Positions 18,902-29,934 are shown, numbered from the stretch's first letter. The stretch is 64,000 bases of DNA from Flavobacteria bacterium RIFCSPLOWO2_12_FULL_35_11 (GCA_001800975.1 MGWK01000057.1:1-64000), one strand, 5' to 3'. Translations and numbers: made by a program. Notes: generated from the sequence alone by a model not told the origin.

Positions 18902-19300
18902 TTAATATACGTAACATAAAACTTCCCCACCAACATGCTCTAGACGTGCATTTTTACCGGTCATTACACCTTTTGAAGTAGATATTATTGCAATACCTAA
19001 CCCGTTTAATACACGTGGCATTTCTTCTGCTCCAACATATTTACGTACTCCTGGAGTACTTACGCGTTGTAACTTTTTTATCACGGAAGCTTTAGTAGCT
19101 TTATCGTACTTTAAGGCTATTTTAATAGTTCCCTGAACGATGTTATCCTCAAACTTGTAGCTTAAGATGTAACCTTGATCAAATAAAATCTTGGTTATTT
19201 CTTTTTTAATTTTTGAAGCCGGAATCTCAACAACTCTGTGGCCTGCCATAATTGCATTTCTAACTCTGGTTAGATAATCTGCGATTGGATCTGTAATCAT
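18902..19300 (-). CDS. rpsH: 30S ribosomal protein S8
   Basis: S8, 132 residues, a central 16S rRNA-binding protein. The ATG at 19300 (MITDPIADYLTRVRNA) is the family start. The longer open frame to 19354 adds 18 residues that do not belong to S8. The C-terminal signature GVMTGKNARLEHVGGEVLCY is intact. The 63-base gap to rpsN is larger than its neighbours. Confidence 0.98.
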   Translation of the reverse strand: MITDPIADYLTRVRNAIMAGHRVVEIPASKIKKEITKILFDQGYILSYKFEDNIVQGTIKIALKYDKATKASVIKKLQRVSTPGVRKYVGAEEMPRVLNGLGIAIISTSKGVMTGKNARLEHVGGEVLCYVY

Positions 19301-19363
19301 TTTTATTAATTTTGCGGTTTTGGTTTTCAATATTATTATTGAACCTAAAACCAATTTATAATT

Positions 19364-19633
19364 TTACCAACTTGCTTTTCTAACACCTGGGATTAATCCT
19401 TGATTTGCCATCTCACGAAATGTTACACGTGATAATCCAAATTGTCTGATATATCCTTTTGGTCTTCCTGTTAATTTACAACGATTGTGCAAACGTACTG
19501 GAGATGCATTTTTTGGCAGTTTTTGTAATGCTTCATAATCACCGGCTTCTTTCAAAGCTTTGCGTTTATCAGCATACTTAGCAACTATCTTTCTTCTTTT
19601 AACCTCACGGGCTTTCATCGATTCTTTTGCCAT
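19364..19633 (-). CDS. rpsN: 30S ribosomal protein S14, zinc-free long form
   Basis: S14, 89 residues. It has the long, zinc-independent form: no CxxC pairs, only one Cys in [19 protein letters not shown]. The C-terminal [11 protein letters not shown] is standard. Three bases separate it from rplE. Confidence 0.98.
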   Translation of the reverse strand: MAKESMKAREVKRRKIVAKYADKRKALKEAGDYEALQKLPKNASPVRLHNRCKLTGRPKGYIRQFGLSRVTFREMANQGLIPGVRKASW

Positions 19634-19636
19634 TTC

Positions 19637-20191
19637 CTAATTCTTTTTAAAAGGTAAACCTAGTTCAGTTAATAATGATTTTGCTTCTTTATCAGTAGAA
19701 GCAGAAGTTACAAAGGTAATATCCATACCGCTAATTTTATTAACTTTATCAATATCAATTTCAGGGAAAATAATTTGTTCCGTAATACCTAAATTGTAAT
19801 TTCCTCTACCATCAAAACCAGTGGCTTTAATTCCGTTGAAATCTCTAACACGAGGTAAAGCAGTTGTTACCAACCTGTCTAAAAATTCATACATTTTATT
19901 ACCGCGTAAAGTTACTTTAGCGCCAATTGGCATCCCTTTACGTAATTTAAAAAATGCGATATCTTTTTTAGATATGGTAGCCAATGCTTTTTGACCAGAA
20001 ATTTTAGCCAACTCTTCAACAGCATAATCAATTAATTTCTTGTCGGCTACTGCAGCGCCTACTCCTTTATTAATTACAATTTTTTGTAATTTAGGAACTT
20101 GCATTACATTTTTGTAACCGAATTCTCCAGTAAGAGCTTCTATTACTCTACTGTTGTACTCTTCTTTAAGTCTTGGTGTATTATTTGCCAT
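19637..20191 (-). CDS. rplE: 50S ribosomal protein L5
   Basis: L5, 184 residues, binds 5S rRNA and contacts the P-site tRNA. The ATG at 20191 is preferred; the GTG one codon earlier (20194) overlaps the rplX stop by one base and could also start. Motifs include [33 protein letters not shown] and the C-terminal [16 protein letters not shown]. Confidence 0.97.
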   Translation of the reverse strand: MANNTPRLKEEYNSRVIEALTGEFGYKNVMQVPKLQKIVINKGVGAAVADKKLIDYAVEELAKISGQKALATISKKDIAFFKLRKGMPIGAKVTLRGNKMYEFLDRLVTTALPRVRDFNGIKATGFDGRGNYNLGITEQIIFPEIDIDKVNKISGMDITFVTSASTDKEAKSLLTELGLPFKKN

Positions 20192-20193
20192 CA

Positions 20194-20499
20194 CTAAATT
20201 GCTTTATCAGATTTTTTTGAAAACCTAACTTTTTTGTCTCCTTCTGTTCTATAACCAACTTTTGTTGCTTTTCCATTCTCAAGCAACATTAAATTAGAAA
20301 TATGAATTGAAGCTTCTTTTTTCACAATACCTCCTTGTGGGTTTTGTGCGCTAGGTTTTGCATGTTTAGATATCATATTGACACCTTCAACAATTGCTCT
20401 GTATTTTACTGGAAATATTTTAATAATTTTCCCTTCTTCACCTCTATGATCACCTGCCGTAACTTGAACAGTATCTCCTGATTTTATCTTTAACTTCAT
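20194..20499 (-). CDS. rplX: 50S ribosomal protein L24
   Basis: L24, 101 residues, an assembly initiator with a KOW domain ([20 protein letters not shown]). The following segment [20 protein letters not shown] is typical. The stop codon touches the rplE start. Confidence 0.98.
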   Translation of the reverse strand: MKLKIKSGDTVQVTAGDHRGEEGKIIKIFPVKYRAIVEGVNMISKHAKPSAQNPQGGIVKKEASIHISNLMLLENGKATKVGYRTEGDKKVRFSKKSDKAI

Positions 20500-20514
20500 A
20501 ATCGTATAAGTTTA

Positions 20515-20883
20515 TTAAAGCACTTCAGGTGCTAATGACACAATTTTCATAAATTGTTTTTCACGAAGTTCTCTTGCAACAGGACCAAAAACGCGAGTCC
20601 CTTTCATTTGTTCAGCAGCGTCCAACAATACACAAGCATTGTCGTCGAATCTAATATAAGATCCGTCTTTTCTTCTGATTTCTTTCTTCGTTCTAACAAC
20701 TACTGCTTTTGCAACTTGACCTTTTTTTACTGATCCATTTGGAGTAGCATCTTTAATAGCCACAACAATTTTATCACCAATAGATGCATATCGTTTTCTG
20801 GTTCCTCCTAAAACGCGGATAACTAAAACTTCTTTTGCTCCAGTATTATCTGCTACTCTTAATCTTGATTCTGTCTGTAACAT
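20515..20883 (-). CDS. rplN: 50S ribosomal protein L14
   Basis: L14, 122 residues, at the subunit interface. It starts [19 protein letters not shown] and ends [15 protein letters not shown]. All conserved segments are present, including [13 protein letters not shown]. Confidence 0.98.
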   Translation of the reverse strand: MLQTESRLRVADNTGAKEVLVIRVLGGTRKRYASIGDKIVVAIKDATPNGSVKKGQVAKAVVVRTKKEIRRKDGSYIRFDDNACVLLDAAEQMKGTRVFGPVARELREKQFMKIVSLAPEVL

Positions 20884-20885
20884 AA

Positions 20886-21143
20886 TTATTTAGCTCTTTC
20901 TAGGATTTCTACTAACCTCCAACGTTTAGATTTACTCATTGGACGAGTTTCCATTATTTTAACAGTATCTCCAATATTGCAATCATTTTTCTCATCGTGA
21001 GCCACATATTTTTTAGTGCTTAACACGAATTTTCCGTACATAGGGTGTTTCACTTTTTTAACTTCAGCCACAACAATAGATTTCTCCATTTTGTTACTTG
21101 AAACTACACCTATTCTCTCTTTTCTAAGATTTCTTTTTTCCAT
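20886..21143 (-). CDS. rpsQ: 30S ribosomal protein S17
   Basis: S17, 85 residues, an OB-fold 16S rRNA-binding protein ([37 protein letters not shown]). Two bases separate it from rplN. Confidence 0.98.
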   Translation of the reverse strand: MEKRNLRKERIGVVSSNKMEKSIVVAEVKKVKHPMYGKFVLSTKKYVAHDEKNDCNIGDTVKIMETRPMSKSKRWRLVEILERAK

Positions 21144-21155
21144 CTTTACTTCTGA

Positions 21156-21353
21156 CTACAATGATTGTAATTCTCTTTTAGTTAATTCTGTAGCTAAACG
21201 TGCCACATCTCTTCTAAGGGCTCTCAATTGCATTGGAACTTCCAATGGTGTAATTGCATGAGCCATTTTTAGATCGTTATAACTCTTCTTTGAACTTCCA
21301 AGTTTTTCTTGTAACTCGTCAGTTGATAATTCTATAATTTCTGATTGTTTCAT
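21156..21353 (-). CDS. rpmC: 50S ribosomal protein L29
   Basis: L29, 65 residues, a two-helix protein near the tunnel exit. The ATG at 21353 (MKQSEIIELSTDELQEKL) is chosen. The longer frame to 21383 would add 10 non-family residues and run into rplP. The C-terminal helix RALRRDVARLATELTKRE is standard. Confidence 0.96.
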   Translation of the reverse strand: MKQSEIIELSTDELQEKLGSSKKSYNDLKMAHAITPLEVPMQLRALRRDVARLATELTKRELQSL

Positions 21354-21369
21354 TTTTTCTAATCGGTTA

Positions 21370-21798
21370 TTAAGCGTTATCAAAATCTCTAGCCACCATA
21401 AACTTTGTTTTCACAGGAAGTTTTTGAGCCGCTAAACGTAAAGCTTCTTTTGCTATATTCATTGGAACTCCTCCTACTTCAAACATAATTCTACCTGGTT
21501 TAATTACACATACAAAATATTCAGGAGCACCTTTACCTTTACCCATACGTACTTCTAATGGTTTTTTGGTAATTGGCTTATCTGGAAATACTTTAATCCA
21601 TAATTGACCTTCCCTTTTCATATGACGTGTTGCTGCAATACGAGCTGCTTCAATTTGACGTGATGTAAGAAAGGTTTGTTCCAAAGATTTGATTCCGAAC
21701 ATTCCATTTGAAAGTTCATGTCCTCTTTGTGAATTCCCGCTCATATTTCCCTTGCCCTTCTGTACTTTACGATATTTTACTCTCTTTGGCTGTAACAT
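21370..21798 (-). CDS. rplP: 50S ribosomal protein L16
   Basis: L16, 142 residues, organises the A-site region of the 23S rRNA. It starts [19 protein letters not shown] and includes [20 protein letters not shown], which carries the conserved Arg hydroxylation-type region. Confidence 0.98.
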   Translation of the reverse strand: MLQPKRVKYRKVQKGKGNMSGNSQRGHELSNGMFGIKSLEQTFLTSRQIEAARIAATRHMKREGQLWIKVFPDKPITKKPLEVRMGKGKGAPEYFVCVIKPGRIMFEVGGVPMNIAKEALRLAAQKLPVKTKFMVARDFDNA

Positions 21799-21821
21799 TT
21801 TACCTTCTAAATTTTAAAAAT

Positions 21822-22547
21822 TTATTTTCTTCTACGAGGTTGTGATTTTTTCGGAGCATCTCCTCTTTCTGGTTTTCCTGTCGGTTTTTTAGACAGTCCA
21901 ACTAGTGGAGATAATTCTCTTTTACCATAAACTTCGCCTTTCATAATCCATACTTTTACACCTAATCGGCCGTAGGTAGTATGTGCTTCAACAAGTGCGT
22001 AATCAATATCAGCCCTAAAGGTTGAAAGAGGAATTCTTCCTTCTTTGTAGTTTTCTGAACGTGCCATTTCAGCACCATTTAAACGACCTGAAATCTGAAC
22101 TTTGATCCCTTCAGCATTCATACGCATAGTTGCAGCAATTGCCATTTTTATTGCTCTACGGTATGAAATTCTGTTCTCAATTTGGCGAGCGATACTAGAT
22201 CCTACCAAACGAGCGTCTAATTCTGGACGTTTAATTTCAAAAATATTGATTTGAAAATCTTTCCCAGTAATCTTTTTAAGCTCTTCTTTTAACTTGTCTA
22301 CCTCTTGTCCACCTTTCCCGATAATAATACCTGGTCTTGCAGTAGTGATAGTAACGGTTACAAGTTTAAGTGTACGCTCAATAATTACTGTTGAAACACT
22401 TGCTTTAGATAATCGAGCATTTACATACTTTCTTATCTTATCATCTTCAGCAATTTTATCTCCGTAGTCTCTACCACCATACCAGTTAGAATCCCATCCT
22501 CTGATAATTCCTAAACGATTTCCTATTGGATTTGTTTTTTGTCCCAT
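21822..22547 (-). CDS. rpsC: 30S ribosomal protein S3
   Basis: S3, 241 residues, at the mRNA entry channel. The KH domain shows [20 protein letters not shown]. The C-terminal domain has [18 protein letters not shown] and [18 protein letters not shown] basic Pro/Lys-rich tail follows. Confidence 0.98.
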   Translation of the reverse strand: MGQKTNPIGNRLGIIRGWDSNWYGGRDYGDKIAEDDKIRKYVNARLSKASVSTVIIERTLKLVTVTITTARPGIIIGKGGQEVDKLKEELKKITGKDFQINIFEIKRPELDARLVGSSIARQIENRISYRRAIKMAIAATMRMNAEGIKVQISGRLNGAEMARSENYKEGRIPLSTFRADIDYALVEAHTTYGRLGVKVWIMKGEVYGKRELSPLVGLSKKPTGKPERGDAPKKSQPRRRK

Positions 22548-22553
22548 TTCTAC

Positions 22554-22964
22554 TTATGATTGATTGCTTACAATTTTACTTCCTAAGACTAATGTTACGT
22601 GATTAGAACGTTTTCTAATACGATGTGCACGACCTTGAGGTGCCGGTCTTAATCTTTTTAACATTCCTGCGCCGTCTACAAATATTTCTTTTACGAAAAG
22701 ACCTGCATCTTCAATACTTGCTGTTTCATTTTTGGCTTGCCAGTTTGAAATAGCGCTTGACAATAATTTTTCAAGATTAATTGAAGCTTCTTTTGAATTG
22801 AATTTCAAGATTTGAAGTGCTTTTTCAACTTCAACACCTCTAACCAAATCCGCAACTAAACGCATTTTTCTAGGTGATGTAGGACAACCTGTAAGTTTAG
22901 CAAAACCTAATTGCTTCTTATCATCTTTTATCTGCTGTGCTCTTATTTTTTTTCGAACTCCCAT
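22554..22964 (-). CDS. rplV: 50S ribosomal protein L22
   Basis: L22, 136 residues, with the loop that lines the exit tunnel ([20 protein letters not shown]). The N-terminal helical part includes [14 protein letters not shown]. Confidence 0.98.
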   Translation of the reverse strand: MGVRKKIRAQQIKDDKKQLGFAKLTGCPTSPRKMRLVADLVRGVEVEKALQILKFNSKEASINLEKLLSSAISNWQAKNETASIEDAGLFVKEIFVDGAGMLKRLRPAPQGRAHRIRKRSNHVTLVLGSKIVSNQS

Positions 22965-22973
22965 GATACCTAC

Positions 22974-23252
22974 TTATTTTTTACCTTTATTTTTTGCTCC
23001 ACCATGTCCTCTGTAAGAACGTGTTGGCGAAAACTCTCCTAATTTATGACCTACCATATTTTCAGTTACATAAACCGGCACAAACTGACGACCGTTATGT
23101 ACAGCAATTGTTTGCCCTACAAATTCCGGTGTAATCGTTGATGCTCTAGACCATGTTTTGATTACTGATTTACTTCCTGATTCCAAGTTGCCTTGAACTT
23201 TCTTTTCTAGTTTACGAAAAACGTAAGGTCCTTTTTTTAATGAACGTGCCAT
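22974..23252 (-). CDS. rpsS: 30S ribosomal protein S19
   Basis: S19, 92 residues, in the 30S head. It starts [12 protein letters not shown] and carries the signature [19 protein letters not shown]. Confidence 0.98.
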   Translation of the reverse strand: MARSLKKGPYVFRKLEKKVQGNLESGSKSVIKTWSRASTITPEFVGQTIAVHNGRQFVPVYVTENMVGHKLGEFSPTRSYRGHGGAKNKGKK

Positions 23253-23259
23253 ATATCAA

Positions 23260-24084
23260 TTATTTTTTTCTACGTTCTATAATATATTTATTACTCGCTT
23301 TGGTCTTAGATCTGGTTTTGTAACCTTTTGCAGGTATTCCATTTCTTGATCTAGGGTGCCCTCCTGAAGATTTACCTTCACCACCACCCATTGGGTGATC
23401 GACAGGGTTCATCACCACTGGTCTTGTTCTTGGTCTTCTTCCTAACCAACGAGATCTACCGGCTTTACCGGAAACCAATAATTGATGGTCACTATTTGAC
23501 ACTGCGCCTATGGTAGCCATACAAGTTAAAAGAATCATTCTAGTTTCACCTGAAGGCATTTTCACAGTTGCATATTTACCGTCTCTTGCCATTAATTGGG
23601 CAAAAGCACCTGCACTACGAGCTAAAACAGCTCCTTGACCAGGATGTAATTCTATACAAGAAATTGTTGTTCCTAACGGAATTTTGCTAAGCAATAAAGC
23701 ATTTCCAACATCAGGAGTTGCTCCTTCGCCAGCCATTACTTTTTGATCAACTTTTAAACCATTTTGAGCAATTATATATCTCTTTTCTCCATCTGCATAA
23801 AACAACAAAGCTATAAAAGCTGTTCTGTTTGGATCATACTCAATAGTTTTTACAATTGCAGGAACACCATTTTTATCTCTTTTAAAATCGATAATACGGT
23901 ATTGCTTTTTATGACCGCCGCCAATATAGCGCATAGTCATTTTTCCATTGTTGTTTCGACCTCCAGATCTTTTATTCGGTGCTGTTAAGCTTTTTTCCGG
24001 CTTATCAGTAGTAATGGTGTCGAACCCGTTTACTACTCTAAAACGCTGACCTGGTGTTATTGGTTTTAATTTTCTAACTGACAT
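23260..24084 (-). CDS. rplB: 50S ribosomal protein L2
   Basis: L2, 274 residues, required for subunit joining and peptidyl transfer. The OB and SH3-like domains are complete. The C-terminal segment [20 protein letters not shown] carries the conserved His of the family, and the end is basic. Confidence 0.99.
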   Translation of the reverse strand: MSVRKLKPITPGQRFRVVNGFDTITTDKPEKSLTAPNKRSGGRNNNGKMTMRYIGGGHKKQYRIIDFKRDKNGVPAIVKTIEYDPNRTAFIALLFYADGEKRYIIAQNGLKVDQKVMAGEGATPDVGNALLLSKIPLGTTISCIELHPGQGAVLARSAGAFAQLMARDGKYATVKMPSGETRMILLTCMATIGAVSNSDHQLLVSGKAGRSRWLGRRPRTRPVVMNPVDHPMGGGEGKSSGGHPRSRNGIPAKGYKTRSKTKASNKYIIERRKK

Positions 24085-24096
24085 TTTTTATGTTTC

Positions 24097-24387
24097 TTAG
24101 ATATTGCTGTAAAAATCAATAGTTTCTCCCTCTGCTAACTGAACTATTGCTTTTTTATAAGCTCCAGATTTTGCTTGAACCATACCACTTTTTGTGAATT
24201 TGGTATTGCGTTTAACTGGGTAGTTCATTGTTTTAATACTAGAAATTGCAACACTGTAAGCTTTCTCTACAGCATTTTTAATTTCAAGTTTATTAGCTCT
24301 TTTATTTACAACAAATGCGTATCTGTTTAATAATTCGCTTTGACTTGTCGCCTTTTCCGTTATAATAGGTTTAATTAAAATATTCAT
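24097..24387 (-). CDS. rplW: 50S ribosomal protein L23
   Basis: L23, 96 residues, the docking site for trigger factor and SRP at the tunnel exit. It starts MNILIKPIITEKATSQSE and shows the family pattern FVVNKRANKLEIKNAVEKAY. Confidence 0.98.
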   Translation of the reverse strand: MNILIKPIITEKATSQSELLNRYAFVVNKRANKLEIKNAVEKAYSVAISSIKTMNYPVKRNTKFTKSGMVQAKSGAYKKAIVQLAEGETIDFYSNI

Positions 24388-24396
24388 ATCTGTTAC

Positions 24397-25026
24397 CTAT
24401 TTACTTAAATTAATTTCTATCCCTTCTAAAGAACTTTCTGAAAGGACTATTTTATTTGCATTTAATAATTCGTAAGTACTTAAACCTGAGTTGATTACAG
24501 TTTTAGATCTTTTTAAATTACGCGATGACAAATATACATTATTATTTGACTCAGCCAACACAAATAAACATTTTTTGTTTTCAATACCTAGAGCTCCTAA
24601 AACTGCAGTAAAACTTTTAGTTCTTGGAGTTTCAAAATTAAAGTCTTCAACAACGATAATATTGTTCTCTTTTGCTTGAATACTTAATGCTGATTTACGA
24701 GCTAATTTCTTTAAATTTTTATTCAATTTAAAAGAATAATCTTTTGGTCTCGGTCCAAAAACACGTCCACCACCTCTAAATACAGGAGATTTTATACTTC
24801 CTGCACGAGCGGTACCAGTACCCTTTTGTTTTTTAATTTTACGAGTGCTTCCAGAAACTTCAGCTCTTTCTTTAGCTTTGTGGGTTCCTTGTCTCTTATT
24901 GGCCAAAAATTGCTTTACATCTAAATATACCGCATGGTTATTTGGCTCAATTCCATATACAGCATCAGAAAGTTCCACTTTTCTTCCTGTATCTTTTCCT
25001 TGTATGTCTAAAACTGATACTTCCAT
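24397..25026 (-). CDS. rplD: 50S ribosomal protein L4
   Basis: L4, 209 residues, with the tunnel loop ([20 protein letters not shown], then [14 protein letters not shown]). In enterobacteria L4 represses the S10 operon by binding its leader. Here the only long structured gap lies upstream of rplC, so a comparable loop is conceivable but unproven. Its ATG overlaps the rplC stop by one base. Confidence 0.98.
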   Translation of the reverse strand: MEVSVLDIQGKDTGRKVELSDAVYGIEPNNHAVYLDVKQFLANKRQGTHKAKERAEVSGSTRKIKKQKGTGTARAGSIKSPVFRGGGRVFGPRPKDYSFKLNKNLKKLARKSALSIQAKENNIIVVEDFNFETPRTKSFTAVLGALGIENKKCLFVLAESNNNVYLSSRNLKRSKTVINSGLSTYELLNANKIVLSESSLEGIEINLSK

Positions 25027-25643
25027 TATTTCTGAATAATTACATAAGCGTTTTTATGACCAGGAACACATCCTTTAACCACAAGTAAATTCTTTTCAGG
25101 AACCACTTTTAAAACTCTTAAATTTTGAACTGTAACTTTATTTCCTCCCATTCTTCCACCCATACGCATTCCTTTGAATACTCTGGCTGGATAAGATGAT
25201 GCACCTAATGATCCAGGAGCTCTTAAACGGTTATGTTGACCGTGTGTTGCTTGTCCAACCCCGGCGAAACCGTGACGTTTTACAACACCTTGAAAACCTT
25301 TACCTTTTGAAGTTGCTGAAATATCAACAAATTCTCCTTCTACAAAAAGTTCAACTGTTAGTTGATCTCCTAATTTGTGCGCATCTTCAAATTCTTGAAA
25401 TTCAATGACTTTCTTTTTAGCAATTGTGCCAGCTTTTTTAAAGTGACCATCTAAAGCTTTATTAGAGCTTTTTGCCGTTTTGTCATCGAAACCAAGTTGA
25501 AGGGCTTTGTACCCGTCTACCTCTAAGGTTCTGACTTGGGTGACTACGCATGGACCTGCTTCGATTACTGTACAAGGAATGTTTTTCCCGTTTTCGTCGA
25601 ATAAGCTGGTCATTCCGATTTTTCTACCTATTAACCCAGACAT
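25026..25643 (-). CDS. rplC: 50S ribosomal protein L3
   Basis: L3, 205 residues, near the peptidyl transferase centre. It starts [19 protein letters not shown] and has [20 protein letters not shown], which contains the conserved loop Gln. It is the first gene after the 217-base gap and its hairpins. Confidence 0.99.
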   Translation of the reverse strand: MSGLIGRKIGMTSLFDENGKNIPCTVIEAGPCVVTQVRTLEVDGYKALQLGFDDKTAKSSNKALDGHFKKAGTIAKKKVIEFQEFEDAHKLGDQLTVELFVEGEFVDISATSKGKGFQGVVKRHGFAGVGQATHGQHNRLRAPGSLGASSYPARVFKGMRMGGRMGGNKVTVQNLRVLKVVPEKNLLVVKGCVPGHKNAYVIIQK

Positions 25644-25680
25644 TCTAATTTAATTATTAATTATTATTCTACTTTTATTC

Positions 25681-25711
25681 AAAAAAACAGGGTTAAAATA
25701 CTTCAACCCTG
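25681..25711 (-). terminator. Terminator-like hairpin between rpsJ and rplC (possible attenuator)
   Basis: CAGGGTT (25688-25694) and AACCCTG (25705-25711) form a perfect 7-base stem. On the minus strand the stem is followed directly by seven T. It lies only about 40 bases before the rplC start. No good TAnnTTTG promoter is visible between it and rplC, so it probably acts as an attenuator controlling read-through into the rplC-rplQ genes. Confidence 0.65.
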
Positions 25712-25759
25712 ATGTATTTTTTTTCGTTTTTCCTTCGTCAATCGCTCCGGACATGTCTT

Positions 25760-25853
25760 GAAAGGATCTCCCTTTCAGTTTAGTTTTGTTGAGATTCCGA
25801 AATAAATTCGGAATGTATTCAACTAATTATTTTCTTACTGAATAAGAAAATAA
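25760..25853 (-). promoter_or_regulatory. Structured leader upstream of rplC
   Basis: Three more perfect hairpins precede the terminator-like one. They are TTATTTTCTTA / TAAGAAAATAA (25827-25853, 11 pairs), ATTCCGAA / TTCGGAAT (25794-25814, 8 pairs) and GAAAGG / CCTTTC (25760-25776, 6 pairs). Together with 25681-25711 they fill the only gap above 100 bases in the 17-kb operon. The arrangement fits an autoregulatory ribosomal protein leader. Base pairing is visible; the regulator is unknown. Confidence 0.5.
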
Positions 25854-25860
25854 AGTTTCA

Positions 25861-26166
25861 TTACACCTTAATCTCTACTTCAACGCCGCTTGGAAGTTCT
25901 AACTTCATTAAAGCATCAATAGTTTTTGATGAAGAACTATAAATGTCTAACAAGCGTTTGTAAGAACTCAATTGGAATTGCTCTCTAGATTTTTTATTTA
26001 CGTGCGGAGAACGCAACACTGTAAAAATCTTTTTATGTGTAGGTAATGGAATTGGTCCGTTTACAACAGCACCAGTACTTTTTACCGTTTTAACGATTTT
26101 CTCAGCAGATTTATCTACCAAATTGTAATCGTATGATTTTAATTTTATTCTAATTTTTTGACTCAT
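25861..26166 (-). CDS. rpsJ: 30S ribosomal protein S10
   Basis: S10, 101 residues, a 30S head protein and transcription antitermination factor NusE. It starts [20 protein letters not shown] and has [20 protein letters not shown]. It follows fusA by 18 bases, so it is cotranscribed with the str genes, and is cut off from rplC by the structured gap. Confidence 0.98.
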   Translation of the reverse strand: MSQKIRIKLKSYDYNLVDKSAEKIVKTVKSTGAVVNGPIPLPTHKKIFTVLRSPHVNKKSREQFQLSSYKRLLDIYSSSSKTIDALMKLELPSGVEVEIKV

Positions 26167-26184
26167 CGTTTAATAATTTAGAGA

Positions 26185-28302
26185 TTATCCTTTGGCTTTT
26201 GCTATTACTTCTTCTGCAATGTTATTTGGTGTTTCAGCATAATGTGAAAACTCCATTGATGACGTTGCTCTACCTGATGACAATGTTCTTAAGGTGGTTA
26301 CATAACCAAACATTTCTGATAATGGCACAGTAGCTTTTACAACTTTTGCACCAGCTCTATCATCCATAGCAGTTACTTGACCTCTTCTTCTGTTTAAATC
26401 ACCTACAATATCCCCCATGTTAACTTCCGGAGTAACTACGTCGATTTTCATAATTGGCTCAAGAATTACAGCTTTTGCAGCTCTTGCAGCAACTTTATAT
26501 CCCATTTTAGCTGCCAATTCGAATGACAATGCATCTGAATCCACTGCGTGGAAAGATCCGTCGTATAAAGTAATCTTCATGCTATCCATTTCGTATCCTG
26601 CTAAAGGACCGTTTTTCATAGCCATTTTAAATCCTTTTTCAATGGAAGGAACAAACTCTTTTGGTACGTTACCACCTTTAATGGCGTTAACAAATATCAA
26701 TCCTGTTTCACCGGCCTCGGCAGGTTCCATCACAAATTTAATATCAGCAAATTTACCACGTCCACCAGATTGTTTTTTATAAACTTCACGGTGATCCGCT
26801 TTAGCGGTAATAGCTTCTTTATATTCAACTTGTGGTTGACCTTCGTTTACTTCAACTTTAAACTCACGTTTTAAACGATCAACAATAATTTCTAAGTGTA
26901 ACTCACCCATTCCTGAAATAATTGTTTGACCAGAAGCTTCATCAGTTTTAACAGTAAATGTTGGATCTTCTTCGGCCAATTTACTTAAAGCCATTCCTAA
27001 TTTATCAACATCAGCTTTTGTTTTAGGCTCAACGGCAATACCAATAACTGGATCAGGAAAGTTCATTGATTCCAACACAATTGGAAACTTTTCATCACAC
27101 ATGGTATCCCCAGTTTTGATGTCTTTAAATCCAACACCAGCACCAATATCTCCAGCTTCTATATAATCAATTGCGTTTTGTTTGTTGGCGTGCATTTGGT
27201 AAATACGTGAAATACGTTCTTTTTTACCAGAACGACTATTCAATATATAAGAACCTGCATCTAAACGCCCAGAATATGCTCTAAAAAATGCCAAACGACC
27301 AACAAAAGGATCGGTTGCAATTTTAAATGCAAGCGCAGCAAATGGTTCTTTTACACTTGGCTTACGCAATTCTTCTTTTTCTGTATTTGGGTTAATACCA
27401 ATCACACCTTCTTTATCAATTGGTGCAGGTAAATAACGACAAACTGCATCTAATAAAAACTGTACGCCTTTATTTTTAAACGCAGAACCACAAACCATAG
27501 GAATGATTGACATATCCATCACAGCAGCACGAAGCGCAGCATGCACTTCATCTTCAGTAATAGAATCTTCATCTTCCATATATTTTTCCAAAAGATGTTC
27601 ATCATAAGCAGCAACTTCTTCAATAAGTTTACCACGTAATAATTTTGCTTCTTCTTTTAATTCATCTGGAATTTCAACAACATCAAAAGTTGCTCCCATT
27701 GTGTGATCATGAAAAATAATCGCACGGTTTTTTATCAAATCAACAATCCCTCTAAAGTTTTCTTCATCACCAATATTAATAACGATAGGCACTGCATTAG
27801 AACCTAACATTTCTCTAACTTGTTGACAAACACTTAAAAAGTTGGCACCTTGACGGTCCATTTTATTAACGAAACCAATTCTTGGAACTTTGTAGTTATC
27901 GGCCAATCTCCAGTTAGTTTCAGATTGTGGCTCAACACCATCCACTGCACTAAATAAGAAAACCAAACCATCTAATACTCTCAAAGAACGATTTACTTCA
28001 ACAGTAAAATCAACGTGACCGGGAGTATCAATAATATTAAAGTGATAACCCATTGCATCAGCAGTAGGTTCACCGTTTTCTGTAGGGAATTTCCATTCAC
28101 AAGTTGTAGCAGCAGAAGTAATTGTAATACCTCTTTCTTGCTCTTGCTCCATCCAGTCCATAGTTGCAGCACCATCATGCACTTCACCTATTTTATGAGA
28201 CACACCCGTATAATAAAGAATTCGCTCTGTGCAGGTAGTTTTACCCGCATCAATATGAGCCGCAATTCCAATATTTCTTGTATATTTTAAATCTCTTGCC
28301 AT
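26185..28302 (-). CDS. fusA: Elongation factor G
   Basis: A 705-residue translocation GTPase. The G domain has the P-loop [14 protein letters not shown] (about 16-29), DTPGHVDF (G3) and NKMD (G4). Domains II to V follow, with [15 protein letters not shown] in domain IV and [17 protein letters not shown] in domain V. It follows rpsG by 9 bases in the str arrangement; tuf is not adjacent. Confidence 0.99.
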   Translation of the reverse strand: MARDLKYTRNIGIAAHIDAGKTTCTERILYYTGVSHKIGEVHDGAATMDWMEQEQERGITITSAATTCEWKFPTENGEPTADAMGYHFNIIDTPGHVDFTVEVNRSLRVLDGLVFLFSAVDGVEPQSETNWRLADNYKVPRIGFVNKMDRQGANFLSVCQQVREMLGSNAVPIVINIGDEENFRGIVDLIKNRAIIFHDHTMGATFDVVEIPDELKEEAKLLRGKLIEEVAAYDEHLLEKYMEDEDSITEDEVHAALRAAVMDMSIIPMVCGSAFKNKGVQFLLDAVCRYLPAPIDKEGVIGINPNTEKEELRKPSVKEPFAALAFKIATDPFVGRLAFFRAYSGRLDAGSYILNSRSGKKERISRIYQMHANKQNAIDYIEAGDIGAGVGFKDIKTGDTMCDEKFPIVLESMNFPDPVIGIAVEPKTKADVDKLGMALSKLAEEDPTFTVKTDEASGQTIISGMGELHLEIIVDRLKREFKVEVNEGQPQVEYKEAITAKADHREVYKKQSGGRGKFADIKFVMEPAEAGETGLIFVNAIKGGNVPKEFVPSIEKGFKMAMKNGPLAGYEMDSMKITLYDGSFHAVDSDALSFELAAKMGYKVAARAAKAVILEPIMKIDVVTPEVNMGDIVGDLNRRRGQVTAMDDRAGAKVVKATVPLSEMFGYVTTLRTLSSGRATSSMEFSHYAETPNNIAEEVIAKAKG

Positions 28303-28311
28303 TTCTAATTA

Positions 28312-28788
28312 TTAAAATCTAAGGTGAGAGAATGCTTTATTAGCATCAGCCATTTTATGAACATCCACTCTTTTCTTAACTGCGGCGCCTTCTTCTTTTG
28401 CAGCAGCTAAAACCTCACCGGCTAAGCGTTGAGCCATTGATTTTTCATTACGTTTTCTTGCATATAAAATCAACCATTTAATTGCAATAGACACCTTGCG
28501 GTCTGGTCTAATTTGCGATGGAATTTGAAAAGTTGCTCCACCAACTCTGCGGCTACGAACCTCAACTTGTGGCATCACATTGCTTAATGCGTCTTTCCAA
28601 ATTTCTAATGATGATTTTTCCTGGTCTTGTTTCTTTGTTTCCACAATGTCTAATGCATCGTAAAACACTTTGAAAGCCGTAGATTTTTTACCGTCCCACA
28701 TTAAGTTATTCACAAAACGTGTTACTAACTGATCGTTAAACTTTGGATCTGGTAAAAGCACTCTTTTTTTCGCTGCTCTTTTTCTCAT
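28312..28788 (-). CDS. rpsG: 30S ribosomal protein S7
   Basis: S7, 158 residues, nucleates assembly of the 30S head. It starts [17 protein letters not shown] and includes the conserved [18 protein letters not shown]. Confidence 0.98.
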   Translation of the reverse strand: MRKRAAKKRVLLPDPKFNDQLVTRFVNNLMWDGKKSTAFKVFYDALDIVETKKQDQEKSSLEIWKDALSNVMPQVEVRSRRVGGATFQIPSQIRPDRKVSIAIKWLILYARKRNEKSMAQRLAGEVLAAAKEEGAAVKKRVDVHKMADANKAFSHLRF

Positions 28789-28811
28789 GTCTTTACATTA
28801 AAGTTTTTAAA

Positions 28812-29186
28812 TTACTTTTTAGGGGCTTTTGTACCATATTTAGAGCGACGTTGCGTTCTACCGTCAACACCTGCAGTATCTAATGCACCACGTACAATAT
28901 GATACCTAACTCCTGGCAAATCTTTAACCCTTCCACCTCTAACTAATACTATCGAGTGCTCTTGTAAATTATGTCCTTCTCCAGGAATGTAAGCGTTCAC
29001 CTCATTACCATTTGTTAACCTAACCCTTGCAACTTTTCGCATCGCTGAGTTTGGTTTTTTTGGTGTTGTGGTGTAAACACGTGTACACACTCCTCTTCGT
29101 TGAGGACATGAATTTAAAGCAGCCGATTTACTCTTCTTAGTTATTTTGGTTCTTCCTTTTCGTACTAATTGCGAAATTGTTGGCAT
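28812..29186 (-). CDS. rpsL: 30S ribosomal protein S12
   Basis: S12, 124 residues, at the decoding centre. The segments [16 protein letters not shown] and [18 protein letters not shown] are standard, with the Lys residues usually altered in streptomycin resistance both unchanged. It is the first gene of the superoperon, about 58 bases after a strong promoter match. Confidence 0.98.
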   Translation of the reverse strand: MPTISQLVRKGRTKITKKSKSAALNSCPQRRGVCTRVYTTTPKKPNSAMRKVARVRLTNGNEVNAYIPGEGHNLQEHSIVLVRGGRVKDLPGVRYHIVRGALDTAGVDGRTQRRSKYGTKAPKK

Positions 29187-29243
29187 ACTGAAATTTTGTT
29201 ATAAATTACTTTTAAATATATTATGCTCTTTTCAAAGAGTTTG

Positions 29244-29274
29244 CAAATGTACAATTATTTTCTTCTTAATCAAA
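29244..29274 (-). promoter_or_regulatory. Predicted promoter of the ribosomal superoperon
   Basis: On the minus strand TTTG (complement of 29271-29274) and TACATTTG (complement of 29244-29251) are 19 bases apart, a textbook Bacteroidota promoter. The rpsL ATG is 57 bases further on. This is the best promoter match in the window. Confidence 0.75.
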
Positions 29275-29934
29275 TATGAATATATTTTATTTTTTCTAAT
29301 TAAATTAACAATATATATAATAGTTATAAAATGACATATTTTTTTTGATTTGAAAATAATGTTTAACAATTACGAATTGAATGAAAACAATTCAACGTTA
29401 ACAGATAAACTATATGAAATTGATTTTAGTTATATTTTTTAAAGTTTAAAGTTGATTTTACCAATAAGTTGCTTCATAAAAAGTGAGTCATGTCCAAATA
29501 ATATAAACAAATACAAAATCAAGGTTGAAATTGCATGACTATCTTAAAATTATTAAAACCAAGAATAATTTTAACTCTTAAAATTATATTTGAATTTTAT
29601 ATTGTGCTTTAAAGAGAAAATAATGCGGTTAAAAAATATTCACTATTTCATGTCATATTGATATTTTTAATTTATCATATTCAACAATTCCAATCCCTAA
29701 TTTTTTCAGTAAAATAAACGATGTGTTTGCATCAGCAAAAAAGATTAGGAATCTTAATCATTATGAATTTAATAATTAACAGTCTGTTTATTTTTATTAT
29801 TCGCAAAACCAAATAATTTTAATAAACCCATAACATTGAAAATCTTAACATATTTTAAGACTTTAACACTAAAAAGTTTGGTTTATTAACAAATTATTAA
29901 GATTTTTGACCTAATTAATTCAAATAATTATATA
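29275..29934. other. Long AT-rich intergenic region between divergent rpsL and susC
   Basis: About 660 bases lie beyond the rpsL promoter without a credible gene. The last ~46 bases (29889-29934) form a block that recurs before all three SusC genes in this window. The rest is very AT-rich, with no RNA structure or gene remnant that I recognise. Confidence 0.6.
29889..29934 (+). promoter_or_regulatory. Conserved SusC upstream block, copy 1
   Basis: The block contains AAATTATTAAGATTTTTGA followed by TTAATTCAAATAATTATA and then the ATG. Nearly the same bases precede the other two SusC genes (35050-35105, 41187-41245). It probably belongs to the 5' untranslated leader or core promoter; the exact TAnnTTTG consensus is not met. 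Confidence 0.55.

Noticed and set aside
19301-19354. N-terminal extension of rpsH
   Set aside because: The 18 extra residues are not found in S8; the ATG at 19300 gives the standard start.
29187-29934. tRNA or small RNA gene in the rpsL-susC gap
   Set aside because: No cloverleaf, no TTCRA-type T-arm and no GC-richer patch was seen; only the promoter and the SusC leader block could be supported.
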